NCBI GenBank assembly: GCA_003342895.1
Contig: PTFA01000035.1
Coordinates: 5,132,801-5,196,800 of the forward strand
DNA: 64,000 bases
Source of the DNA: Casuarius casuarius
Lineage: Eukaryota; Chordata; Aves; Casuariiformes; Casuariidae
Direction of reading: 5' to 3'
Shown here: piece after piece, positions 51,077-62,330 of the stretch
Layout: every line of letters starts with the position of its first letter
Position numbering within the stretch: the first letter of the stretch is position 1
Position numbers and translations under genes: made by a program
The notes under the pieces: generated by a model
Told to the model about the DNA's origin: nothing
Databases searched by the model: none
The model's input: only the letters and a program-made list of their open reading frames with translations

Positions 51077-51944
51077 CGGGATGTTCTATCTCTGATTTCT
51101 GAATATAGGATATTCTATCAAAAATAAGCATACTCCAGTCGATGCTAACTGAGTCCAGCCAGCACGGGTAGTTTCTGAGCACAGGCTTACTGATTTAGGT
51201 CATAAAACTGCACTGAATTCAACCAGAGTGTTAGATGAGAAAGAAAAATAGACCAAAGAAAACAACCACTAAAGTTTTCAGCCAATGACCTTTAACGTCA
51301 GGGAGAAAAGGCAGTAATTTTTCTCCATTGGGAAAAATTATCCTTTAGCTATACAACGACCAAACTACTCCTTCATCTTTGGGAGCTGTATGTCTAAAGC
51401 TAAGCTGGTCTATGTTGTGTCATTCAAGCCAGTACCTTTAAGAGCAATAAATTCACATGAAAAGTATTCACAATGCTTTGCCACAATGACTATACTATTG
51501 GTTCACCAGTGCCCTAAAATATCCTCCAACTATAGCCAACACTTCATGCTTCAGAAGGAAGGAAAACATTGAACAGAATTATTGTGAAATAGGTTTCATG
51601 CTACTCCTTGCCAAAAATGAAATTATGGCCTGAAGTAGGACACTGAATTACTTTTATCTTGGTCTTTAAAATCACAATTGTTACTGTTATTAGCCAGAAC
51701 CTCCCCAAACACAGTGATAGGTTAGTGATATTCTATGGATGATTATAGACTGTAGGAAGTCTTACTGTCTTCACTTACTTATTCCAAATTTGCTAGTCTG
51801 GAGTTTCATCTCAGGTTGCCTCTTGTCACTAGACGAAAGTTTATGGAGCAATTGGAGAACCCTTCGTAGTTTTATAGTTTTGATTTTGTCTGTCAAACCT
51901 TGTAGCTTGTTTCTATCTAATCATTTTATCTGTTGCAGCATCTT

Positions 51945-51972
51945 ATGATATGTACAGACAGGTACATATCAT
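51945..51972. repeat. Short perfect hairpin
   Basis: ATGATATGTAC (51945-51955) and GTACATATCAT (51962-51972) form an 11-bp perfect stem with a 6-base loop. It lacks a downstream T-run or other context that would give it a specific role. Confidence 0.7.
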
Positions 51973-53077
51973 GCTATAATATATGCTAAACAAATGGTAA
52001 TATTTAATTTTAAAAAATTAAGAGATCTTAATTACAGAATGTGTTATTCCTTTATCATTATTATTTGCAAGTGTTCGTTCTTACGTAACTGCAGAGTACA
52101 CTATTTCAATTGGCAATTTTACCTTAATACTAGCTGTCTTTCCAGCTATCTACCCGGATCCTTTGCTTTTAGCCCCTTAATATGTTCTTTTAAAAGCATA
52201 GCAGAATTTCTTCCCTTACTTTGCAGTTCTTTATTTCCCCTCAGAGGGCTTATGGAATGCTACAGAATACAAAGTACCCCTCACTTTGAAAGATGACAAA
52301 GGGCCTTTTGAACATTTTTATCCACCAATGTATAGCCATATATTGAGAGGAATTACATTAAACTGGATCAAAGTCCTGCCAAGGTCGGCATGGAAATCAC
52401 TATGGCAGGTACTTCCTGAAGTCACTGTAAAACTGCCTGGGTCACTGTTTCAAAAGCCCCAGTCAGTGGGGCATTTGCTATCAGGGGGTGACTGCTATTT
52501 GCAAGTTCAAGGCATACACACACCTCAATATGCTTGTTAAATTCCAGTCTGAGTCTACCTAAAATTGCCCTGCATGTTCAGCTGGATAAACGACTTTTCA
52601 CTTCTGCTGTTAAACTGCCAATACAGAGCTGGCGGGTGCTGTTAAACAAGCGCCGTATTTCACCCACGTGTGTACTGCTGCAGTTCACTGACGAGCAAAG
52701 TAATTTCTTTACATATGTAGAAAGGATTTTAAAGTCTCGTCAGCAGCAACATACTGGCTCAGCTGTAGCAGTGGGGCCACTGTCAGTACCCATTATTTTT
52801 TAGGTCTGGATCCCTTGTAGAGAAACGATACTGATAAGATCAAGGATTTTTAACAATTTACATTCATTGACTTTTTCAAAGACTTCTAACACACTTGAGA
52901 TGTCTAATTTTCATCTCCCTAAGGACTGCTGATTTGATTACGTACTTACCCAAGTGTTGAACTGCTTCACTCTTGGTTGGAAGATTGCCTGTGATTGTCC
53001 CTCACCTCCGACTTGCGGAGCCCTCACCAGGAAAAGCCAAGGCAGCCGTCTGCAGGAGCAAACAGTAAGCACAAGAT

Positions 53078-53150
53078 GTGGACTTGATCCATAGCCCAAT
53101 TAAAACACTGGGAATCTCTCCAATGACTTTTCTGGACATTTAATCAGATC
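53078..53150. repeat. Probable ancient amniote palindromic repeat fragment
   Basis: GACTTGATCCATAGCCCAATTAAAACACTGGGAATCTCTCCAATGACTT (53089-53137) followed by AATCAGATCCTG resembles an old repeat that in better copies reads GATCCAAAGCCCATTGAAGTCAATGGGA..TCCATTGACTTCAATGG..GGATCAGGCCC. The copy is diverged. The assignment rests on phrase order, not on a named consensus. Confidence 0.45.
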
Positions 53151-55930
53151 CTGCTGTACTTACAAATATTTCTGCTCTTTTATACCTTTCCATGTTGAGA
53201 ATATCTTTGAGAAGTACCATTAACTCTTGGTGACTTATTTCACTTCATGTTTATTTAACAAGGTATGTTCTTTATTTATTTACATGGTATTACAGCCCTG
53301 ATACGCTGCACTTTCACATCTATGCTTGTGTTGTTTACATTGGCACTGTGATTACATATACGTAGACAACAAAGATACTGTACACTAAAATCTTAATTAC
53401 ACTGTCTGATTTTTCTCGATCTTTTTTTTTTCAGGTCAAGTGATACTCATTTATAACACAGAAAGTTGTTTTTCTTTTGGTTGCAAATAATTCTGCCATC
53501 ATTTCAGTTAGAGAAGTGTATCTAGGGAAAATGAGAAAAGGGAAAATGCTTTGAACTGCAGGTTCTTCATTAGCCAGAAAATTACTGACATTTCATTGTA
53601 TGAGAGAAGCTTTTTTAAGTGGATACTTCACCTTTTAAAGGGCTTATTACAGTGTTGGCTATACGCTGTACCACTACACATGAATTTTGTCTTTCATTAA
53701 CAACAGTGGCAAGCAGCAACATTGCTCCAAAGCTGTAGAGAGATTTCAACTGAAAATAAACAACAGGTTCTCATTCCTGAGTTATTTTACGCCCTTCACA
53801 GTTGGCTCTCCTGGTTCTCTGTATGAAGTCTAAATAAATTGTCAAAGGCCCCACCCAGGACTAAAATGAAAATGCACCCATAAAATACAAGGTGAAGGAA
53901 GATTGTACAAGTCTTGGGAAGGAAACTGCATATTTTTAAAGAAATATAGACCAAGCCCTACTTATCACAGTTTTCTGTCTCTTTCTTAATATGCATATAT
54001 TGTCAATTCTCTGTTAGCACGTCATATTCAGCCACTCTATTTTGCAATAATAACTAACAATGACAGTTACACAAAATTTTATGGCTCTCCTGAAGCAAAA
54101 AATCTTGACACAGCAGTAATGAAAAGAAAAAACCCTTAAGTCTGCTTTTTACAGAGCTTTATATAAAATCTTCTTCTTTGCAAGGGTTTATTTCACCAGT
54201 GATCTCTGCAGGAGGAACAGAGCTATAGATAAAGTGAGGCACTACCATCAGATTTTGAATTGCTTGTGTACGGACAAGCCAATTAGTGACTAGCAATAAG
54301 TCATCAGGTGCAGTCGAAGGGAATATGCAATCTGGCTTTCCCTTTCTCAAGAGGCACTTACCTTCTCATCTATTGCAGCTATAACTTGAAACTCCTCTGC
54401 AGTTGCCATCTGGCATGTAAGTGTGGATCTGGGCCTAAACGAGAAACAATAAAGATGGATGAAAGCCTCGATGCTTTGTGCTGAACAATACTGCTTTGTA
54501 AAAAATCCTTGTGTACTACATTATACTGAAATCAATCAAGATTATAAGCATTATGGGTTTGCCTCACCATATCATTTTTAAGTTTATATAAAACAGATTA
54601 AATAATCTTCTAGCCAAGTCATTACAAACTAGACTAGGGAGAGCTGAGAGAGAGCAATCCCTTTGCTGGCTAACAAAGACAACAGAAACTGAGAAAGAAC
54701 TATGTTAAAACACTCTTCACTGTATAAAATATTGCATGTGTATAAAAAAAAATACAAATCTGAACTAAAATCTATTCAGATATTTAATTAAAACTGTGTC
54801 GTGCATCAACAGAATGCCACTATTAACTACCAGGCATCTGAGGGACGTTAAAGGGCTGCTGCTGACCAACACTTGAGTAAGATAGTTTCCACTAAAATTT
54901 GCAGGAGGCTCGCTGATGAAATTATATGGCTTTCGAAGAGCATTAGCACCATCGCACTGAGTGTGCAGAGAGAATTCCCCAGGGGGAAGGGTGGTAGGGG
55001 AACGCCTGCCATCGGCAGACAACACACACTGCTGACCACCGCTAATAAAGCGAGTTCCTCCCTTGTTTGTCCGTGAAAATCCTGGCATGCTAATCGAAAG
55101 TTCAGTAATGAGCAGGGCAAAACTCCCCCAATTTTCTACTGACATCAGTGCAAGAGGAGAGCAGAGCAAAGGAAGGTCACAAGAGAAAAAAACGGTAATT
55201 TTAATTTGCTCTCAGAAAATGAAAAAAACAAACTCGAGCATTTCAGGAAAACCACACGGCTACGGGAGCAGGAACAGAAGGCTGGGTTTCCTTCGTTGCT
55301 TATGGTGCAGAAATGACAAACCTCCATGTGAGGCCTCTCAGAAGAGTGATGGTGAAATCCACGTATTGCTCCTATTTTTCTGTTTTAGACAAACTGTTAT
55401 GGAAAAGCTATTCTAAAACTTACAGAGCTCCCCAAAAGAAGAGATTTCCATTTCACAGAAAACCTTCAAAGTTTTGAATTAGTCTTTGTTCTACGCTGAA
55501 AGAGCACAAAACCCTCTCAGTATCGCTGTAAAACCGAATTGCGCTAGAGAGCCAGCTCTCTGCAGTCCCATGCTTTCCAGGGTCTTCTCTGTGCTATCTC
55601 TGTAGGTCATCAGTGAGTACTGTACAGTCAAAACTTTATCAGGACAAATATGCTGTCATGACATATTTCAGTTTTGACAAAATGGTATATTTTAACTAAA
55701 AGTAATGGAATCAAAATCATTTGAATCATTAAAATGCTTTTCCCTGCACTGCAGACATAATGCTAATGCCCGGGGCTTGGCTACTGCCCTTACCCCTACC
55801 AGTATGCGGCTGGCACGGTCCCGTTCAGGACGAGAAGGCACATTCTCCCCGCAGTGTTGCCACCGCTGGCATTTCCCCACTGGAGACCCTTCTGCCTGGG
55901 CCTCCCTGCCTGCTCTGTTCCCAGCTCTAT

Positions 55931-55972
55931 TCCTCCTTCCTCCTCCTCCTTCCTCCTCCTCCTCCTCCTCCC
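55931..55972. repeat. (TCC)n pyrimidine microsatellite
   Basis: About 42 consecutive pyrimidines with TCC/CCT periodicity and occasional TTCC interruptions, directly abutting the CpG-dense segment. In one + frame it encodes Ser and in another Pro runs. Confidence 0.95.
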
Positions 55973-56190
55973 GCGAGGCTGGCGCCCCGCTCGGCGCAGG
56001 GCTCTGTCCCTCCGCGCCAGCCGCACAGCTCCAGCGAGTGCCCCTGCGGTGCCGCTTCCCTCCGAAAGGCGTTTCCGCCCCCGCCTGCCCTGGTGCCGCA
56101 GCGGGCAGCGGTGCAAGCTCCGGGCGGGAACTCCTGCTTCAGGAGGTGTCTAAAAGCATCACTGGGCTCCCGTCTCGCCTAGCCCAATGC
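55965..56190. promoter_or_regulatory. Short CpG island
   Basis: About 21 CpGs occur between 55970 and 56140 by hand count, in sequence well above the local GC level; CpG density falls off after about 56130. The block lies about 4 kb left of the main CpG island and could be an alternative promoter, an enhancer-type orphan island, or a divergent transcript start. There is no TATA box at a fixed distance from an obvious start. Strand cannot be assigned. Confidence 0.55.
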
Positions 56191-59100
56191 AAACGTAGGC
56201 ACGTCGTAAGGCAAAACACGCAGAGAAAAGGGAGACGGAAAAACCCAGCCAATAAATATAACACACTGAGTTACAGTAACTTCTCTGAGCAGAAACATAT
56301 GAAAATACTAGTATTTTTGTCTCAGTCCTTTCCGAATTAGAACAGAGTCATACGAGGAAACTAGGAATTTCTTCCTTCTGGTAACAGCACTGCTGCCGCT
56401 TTCAGCTCCGCAGAACTGTTAGACACCAGGCTTTGAACGATGTAGAGGCTCTTGTCACCTGACAAAAATGAAGCTGTGGTTTCCAGTGCAAAAATGAAAA
56501 ACACCGGCTGCAAAACCCCTGTAGAGCCCAGAGGATGAATGCAGCAACGCAGGAGGCTTCCATTTCGCCAACAGGTATTGCTAATAGTTTAGGAATTAAA
56601 AGGACGCTTCCTGGTGCTCTTATAAGATCCATTAAAAGAAACACTGCTAAGTTTCTTGTATTCGAAATCTGATTTTAAAAGACCTGACGGAAGTCCTTTC
56701 GGAGGCCATATTTGTCGTTGTTCTTTACACATACAATCCTGGCAATGATTTCAAGAGTCACTAAACTACCAAACGTAATCCCAACAGCTGAGGTGGTGTC
56801 AACCAACGACACTGCCATGTGGCAAAGGCACCTGGGAACGATACCTGAGGCATTACGCAAACAAAACGAGCTATTTTAACTTTCCTTCAACTCAAAATAC
56901 AAAGAAGTAAAATCGAAGGCCAAAGGCAAAAGACAAAACGAATGGAAGAGAGTTCCTACCAAGGTATCGACAGAATTTTACAAACAGTGGAGGATTACAG
57001 AGGGACAAAAAAAACTATTAAAAAAATGCTTGACAGGGTCTTTACTAAAGGAGAGAAAAGGAAGAAATGAACCAAACAAGAATTTTTTCCTTCTGTTCTT
57101 CTGCAACAAAAGACTGCTTTGATCGTCGTCAGGCCTAAAACAAGTGAGATTTTCTTTTTATGTGCCTTTCGGTGTTTGTATTTTATCTTCCAGATAAGTC
57201 TTCTGTGCAGCCAAGTTAAAAAGTTTTATGATTGTTATTTGGGCCCTTTTGTTTTTTTCTTAGCTCTTGAACAAAGCTTTGTGTCCTGCCCTGCCTCTGC
57301 CTCTGCTCATTTATCTTGTGCCGCTGCAGAGGGATATAGTACACCGGAGCTGGCTGCACTTTGTTTCTCGCCTCCATTTTAGCCTTTTGATTCCTACTGG
57401 TTGTCTCAAAACTAATGGATTTGCTAATGTTTTCTTTAATTCTAATAACAATCAAGCATCTGCATGATTTTCATTTACAGAAGTGAGTATTTTCTTGTCC
57501 ACCTATATCTGTAATATTTGATGTTCAAACTAACTGTAACTACAGCATTTAAGTAATTCAAAAATAAAAGCTTGTGTATTTACTTCAGAGATTAAGTAGA
57601 GTGAATGATCGCCTCATTGTCCATGCCAACGCTTCAAGCTAATGCTTTCCAATGCTATTACGGAGGGTAAAGGTTAATGAACATTTCTCTTATGTTTCTT
57701 CTCTGCATCTCTTCCCAACAGATCTTTTTTCAGACCTGAAATACTCAGCAGTAAGGGCCCGATGCCAAGAGCTGAAAGATTATGCTGACTTGCCGTGCTG
57801 CTGTTTTGCCAGGTCTTATAATTACAAGGCCTAATGCTGCAGCCCAATGCGCGCACAACTTATGCAAGACCCTGGGAGTTTTTTGCCGGATGAACCGCAG
57901 CTAGTGCCAAGTTTTGGTGGAGCCACTGATCCAAAGCATCTGGAGCAACTTAGGCTTGGAATTTCTCGCCCAGGGTTTCACCCCTTCACGTGGGTATTGT
58001 ACCTCGTGTTTTGCTTAACGTAGCAATAGCGCTCTGTTGCTCCCAGCTCCCACTGGATCCAAGCTAGTTCTCGGTTTCATTGGTGTAAACCCAGAAGTGA
58101 AACCAATGAAAATGCACCAGTGTGATAAAGAGCAGAGGCTGCTCCGCTGATTACCATTATCGTTGGGTAATTGTCAGAACATTACATAATTTTGTAGTAG
58201 CAACTTTGTCTTAATTTAATTGTTGGAAGACAGGTTTTAATTAGTTCATCTTTCATAATCATCTCAGAACTTTCTGCCGTCTTTCGTTCTTCCTTTACAG
58301 TATGGCATCTTAATGCCTAAAGTCTTGCGCACTTCCTTGCCTGATACTCATCCACCCCAGGATAATCTCTTTTATATCACCGCACTTCAGGTACAATTTG
58401 CAACTTTATTTACTTCAGGGGGCCCAATGGTGAGCCCAGATCAGCATCAGACCTACTGCTTGCACAATTTGCTTACCATCAGCAAATTATTTTAGATACG
58501 ACTCAGTTCAAAAAGCTTATTAAACAGTCTCTAAAACTCTCACTGGAAATGAAGGCCACTTTTTAAAGGCAAAGATCACGAAATGCTTGTTACACCAGCG
58601 ATGACTGAGTTTGGAACAGAAGCGGTGAAGGGCAGACGCTCAGCGGGCACACGCTGGAACAGCTCCCAGCCACATCGGGGAAGGCGCACAGTTTGTGCTA
58701 GCCGAGGTGCTCACCCTCAGTTTTCAGGCTTGATGCACAAGATTAAATCTTTGAATTGATTTTTCTTTTGCAAATGAAACACATTGTTTTATTTTACAGG
58801 AAATCCTCTGTATTCCCAAAACACTTATCAGTAATTCAACATATACAAAGAGGAGGTTTTAATTCCAGCTATTCTTTCTGAAAATAAGCTCTACGTTTAG
58901 TAAATCTGGTCAGCAAAAATAAATGATCCACTATACACTAGGGTGTCAGTTTTATGAAGTTTTTAAAAATGGACTTTTCTCCCTTTAAAGATGTTGGAAG
59001 AATTAATGTTTCCGTAACACCGCAGGCTCTCTGATAAGTAAGGATATTTATGCTTACATATTACTTCATTTCAAAACTATCTATCTGGTTTTACATCATT

Positions 59101-60080
59101 TATAACTCTATAGGATTTTAAGGCCTGAACATCTACAGTCTGGACTGCTTACGTATAAGAAATCGTTTTAGTAGTCTTTTCTGTATTTAACGATGCAAAA
59201 AATCACTCCAACGCTAACACAGTATTACCCTGCCATCTTAAATAGTAACTTGAATTCTAAAATAAAACTTCATGGGAACAAGGGAGGAGGAGAGGAGAGC
59301 AAGGAAATGTCAGGAAGAAATACACAGCCACACAGGCCAACGATTTCAGCCCTGCCCACACTGCTACTTTTATCATCTTAAATATCAGCTCCAGGGGTCA
59401 TCTGGTTATGGGAGAAATTTAGCATTGAGGAGAAAGATTTGACATCTAACCTTTACATATGCTTAAAAGCAAAAGTCAAAATACTTTATGTATTTATCTG
59501 GATTTTTTTTTAAGTTTGTGACTTGTTTGGGGAGCCTAATTTTCTACTTTCTAAGGTTACATCTAAAGAATATATACTCTGTCTCAATCCCAAACCAAAG
59601 ATCCAGAAGACTGCAACCATCCTGTGGCCAGCCTTAGGCAAGGCCAGCCTAAGAGCTGAAATAAAGCTCGTGTCCTCAACGCAGCACTCAACTTTTATCT
59701 TTCAGATGTGCATTTCACACAGTAAAGCTTAAAAATACAATCCACAATGCCAAAAGGAGGTGCATCGATCCTATTAACTTTTTAATCACAGTTTCCAGTA
59801 AGAGGAATACTTGTGCTTAACATCATGAAAATCAGTTCTTGATAGAGCCTGGAACTGATGGAATTCTGACATCTCAGGAAAATGGATTTTACCTGGCTAA
59901 GAATTAAAGGCAATAATCAAACAATCTCCTACTCCGTGGACTTTACTTTTTGCTAAAAATCTATTTCCCTCATACTTTACGAAAAAATTTATGTATCGTG
60001 CAAAATACTCAGCAGCTTCACGGAAAAGCTGCTTCATGGAGAAGCGGGTGGCTAAGCAGCTACTCCTCAAAGCAGAAACC
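56191..60080. other. Unique DNA between two CpG-rich blocks, no gene recognised
   Basis: AT-rich sequence with only short open frames (up to 87 codons at 57119-57382, +). No exon was recognised. If the two CpG blocks belong to the same gene, this would be upstream or first-intron DNA. One possible old repeat fragment is listed separately. Confidence 0.5.
58060..58130. repeat. Possible ancient amniote repeat fragment
   Basis: TTTCATTGGTGTAAACC (58074-58090) and GAAACCAATGAAAATGCACCAGTGTGATAA (58098-58127) resemble the CCATTGAAGTCAATGG-TTACACCAGTGTAA part of an old reptile/bird repeat, with the inverted words TTTCATTGGT and ACCAATGAAA preserved. The segment is short and diverged. Confidence 0.35.
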
Positions 60081-60455
60081 CGAGCTGCGGAGGCGAGGGG
60101 GCGCCGCGCCCGGGCGGCGGGGCGGGCGGGGAGGCGCTGCGGGCGGCGCGGCCCTGCCCTCGGCTGGCCCTGCCGGGCCGAGCCCGCCCCGCCGGCGGGA
60201 GGCGCGGCGGCTGCGCGGAGCCGAGCGGCGGCTGCGGGCCGGGCCGGGCCGGGCCGGGGCTAGCGGTGCCCCGGCCGGGCGGTGTGCGCGTGTGCCCGCT
60301 GCGCCCACGGGAAGGCGAGGCGGACTCCTGCGTGCGGAGGTCGGGCCGCGCTGGCGGCGGAGGTACCTGGGCCGCGCTGCGCTGCGCTGCGCGCCGGGGC
60401 GCGGCCGCTGGCGGAAGCTCCCGAGCCGTCGGGCCGCAGGAGCTGCGGCCGGTTT
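60081..60455. promoter_or_regulatory. Strong CpG island, probable promoter and first exon of an unidentified gene
   Basis: About 70 CpGs occur in about 375 bases by hand count, in sequence of very high G+C. There are GC boxes at 60119-60131 (GGGGCGGGCGGGG), a GGGCC tandem at 60236-60259, and GCTGC repeats near 60376-60393. This is the classic TATA-less housekeeping or developmental promoter type. Open frames on both strands (for example 59950-60483 + and 60060-60524 -) are Ala/Arg/Gly/Pro-rich products of the base composition and are open in several registers, so they give no coding evidence. GAG-GTACCT at 60359-60367 could be a weak + strand splice donor. Neither gene identity nor direction can be fixed. 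Confidence 0.85.
60236..60259 (+). repeat. (GGGCC)4-GGGG tandem, G-quadruplex candidate
   Basis: Four GGGCC units end in GGGG, giving five G-runs of at least three spaced by CC. This satisfies the simple G-quadruplex pattern on the + strand. It lies in the centre of the CpG island, where such elements often overlap transcription starts. Confidence 0.9.
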
Positions 60456-61689
60456 TGAGGGGAGTGCCAGTCTGTGCCTGTAGCGCTCTGAAACGGCAGC
60501 ATGCAGGGACCGAAAGTCCCTCATGTGGTCCGTGTGAAATGGATGATAAATACATATTCTGGATCATATATATTTCTCAAATAGTTATTATATTAATTAA
60601 AACCAGTAAACGAGGGTTTGGGGGTTGTTTTGAACCCTTACTGGAGTGCCAGCGCGAGAGGTAGAGAAGCGTCCATCCATGCTTTTTTTTTTTTTTTATC
60701 TCTATGGCTTTTGCTGACTTGTCACCCCTACTCCACTTCAAGGCGTGGTTTCTTCACTCGTGCCACAACTGTTGTTTAGTTTTACAGATGATCCCGGATG
60801 CTGCGTTATTCAGAGGCTTTTACAGGCATTGGGTCATGTCCTGACGGTGTGTGTTTTCTTCAAGCTTTGCAGCGGCACGTGCGGTTAGTTCATTTCTCAG
60901 GCGCTGTTCTGTGCTGTCGAAGCGTAGCTACGTTGCATGACTCTTAACAGTAAATTATATTCATGTCTTTAGCTTCAGAAATGCAAATTATAGAATTCAG
61001 CTTAACTGCGACATGCTAATTAGCATTCAGATGGTCTGAAAGAGTATTTGTGAAAGACCATAAAGAAGCCCGAAGATGTCCAGCTGGGAGCACCGAGGCC
61101 GTAGTACGTGACAGCATTGCACATGTTTTGTTTGGTCAAAGGGAACGTTCTGCTGAGAGATTGGAGCTTCTGCCTTTTTTAATAATTTAATGAGACAAAT
61201 TGGGTTTCATTGCAGTGTTGATTTTTAAGGTCTGAATTCATAAAGCATCTGAGCAGCTACCGTTGCATGTGGTGCAGCAGATTAAACTGGCAGGATGAAG
61301 CTGTTACCGCTCGGCTGTTTGCCCTGTCCCTCGCAGGGCATGGTGTGCTGAAGGAGGGCTGCTGCCTTAGTGCAGTGCACCGCCCTGCAAATGGCTGTAG
61401 AAGCCCTCTGCCCACCAAGCATTCAGTATTTTTATTAGCAGTAATAATAAGAGACTAAGAAATTAGCCGTTAGGCTGAAAAGTATTATGGAGAATTTAAA
61501 AATGGAAGAAATGCTGTGCCATGTCTCAGGTAGTGGAGAAAGGAGATGCAATACAGGGAAACTAGCCTGGCCACCTGCTGAACTGTATTCCTCTTGTATT
61601 GCCCCCCCAGCCATAAGCTGCTTCATTAGGGATGTCATACATGCCTATATCCTCTTCAGGATCCACATACAGACCAGCTGATGGTGATT
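60456..61689. other. Flank of the CpG island, no gene recognised
   Basis: CpG density falls quickly and the sequence returns to AT-rich. A run of 15 T residues lies at 60683-60697. Short frames such as 61267-61458 (+, 63 codons) sit in a mildly GC-richer patch but match nothing I know. If the promoter fires rightward, this is first-intron sequence. Confidence 0.5.
60683..60697. repeat. Poly-T run
   Basis: Fifteen consecutive T residues about 230 bases right of the CpG island edge. No retroposon was recognised beside it. Confidence 0.95.
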
Positions 61690-62153
61690 TTGTCTAATGT
61701 CTGCCTCAGCAGACACCTGTAGCCCCAAGCTGCAGTAGCTCACCACGCGCTGTGTGCAGAAGTTTCTCTTTGCTGGTTTCACTGACTGCTCCCTACATCT
61801 AGTATTGCAGGATTTCGTGAAAAGCAGTCTTGCATTCAGTTTATATGCTGCCTTCGTCATTTCGTAAAACTCAGCCATGTTCTCCCTCGGCCTCCTCCCC
61901 ATATCCAAACAGTCCCAGATGTTTTTTTGCCTCTCTTCAATAGTAGCTCCATCCACTTCATCATTTGAATTGTCCTTCTCTGATGCCACCATATCCTTCT
62001 TGAGCTGTGGAGACCAGAACTCCTCACTGTGTACTCAAGATGTGGGCCCATCCAGATTATATATAGTGCTAAAATGATATTCTCTGTGATGGTCTCAACA
62101 CTTCTCCTCATGGTGCCCAGCATTTTATTGGCTTTTTGGCTACCACCAAAAAA
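61690..62153 (-). mobile_element. CR1-type LINE fragment, C-terminal part of ORF2 reverse transcriptase, frameshifted
   Basis: Read on the - strand, the first part (frame of 62123-61857) gives MLGTMRRSVETITENIILALYIIWMG followed by PHLEYTVRSSG. This matches the CR1 order KKANRILGCIKRSV...LYSALVRPHLEYCVQFW. Near 62000 the reading frame shifts. The next frame (61992-61645) then gives a worn copy of the ERL..LGLFSLEKRRLRGDLI segment, seen as WDCLDMGRRPRENMAEF, and KAAYKLNARLLFTKSCNTR, matching K-AYKKDGERLFTR-CSDRTRG. No catalytic motif is included, since these lie upstream. The copy is 5'-truncated and inactive. Exact ends are uncertain. Confidence 0.85.
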
Positions 62154-62254
62154 GAGAGGAGGTGCAGTTACAGTTTTGAAGATTACAACCGTTTGGATGG
62201 TTCCTAATGCTTATGTCAATTAATACCACAACTTGCAGATATTTAGGGTGATAG

Positions 62255-62330
62255 TTGCAACTTTACAATGGGATTTTGAAAATCAGTGGTGTCTAGGTAC
62301 CTAATTTCATTATAGATGTTTGAGAATCTC
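62255..62330. repeat. Probable ancient amniote repeat fragment
   Basis: TGGGATTTTGAAAATCAGTGGTGTCTAGGTACCTAATTTC (62269-62308), then TTTGAGAATCTCACTT, resembles the TTTTCAAAA..TAGGCACCTAA..TTTTGAAAATCCCACTT palindromic repeat of reptile and bird genomes. The segment near 23020-23225 may be the same family. It lies about 100 bases right of the CR1 fragment but is not part of it. Confidence 0.45.

Larger units (their letters stand above)
49955..55930. other. Mostly unique DNA, no gene recognised
   Basis: The longest frame is 134 codons (54765-55169, -). It overlaps other frames and has no recognised domain. A mildly GC-richer patch lies at about 54940-55080. Listed separately are an A/TA/TG low-complexity block, a hairpin and an old repeat fragment. 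Confidence 0.5.
55705..56340 (+). other. 211-codon open frame across a CpG-dense block, coding status doubtful
   Basis: This is the longest open frame in the window. Its middle is Ser/Pro/Ala-rich (a seven-residue Ser run from the TCC repeat near codons 83-89), while both ends derive from AT-rich DNA. I recognise no domain, signal peptide or membrane segment. Frames on the same strand in the other two registers (55760-56182 and 55854-56153) are also open through the GC-rich part, which is the usual signature of high GC rather than coding. It may be an exon of a non-coding RNA or no gene at all. Confidence 0.15.

Noticed and set aside
59950..60567. Long frames of 132-177 codons on both strands over the CpG island
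   Set aside because: High GC removes stop codons in every register. The peptides are Ala/Arg/Gly/Pro strings with no domain, and several frames overlap.
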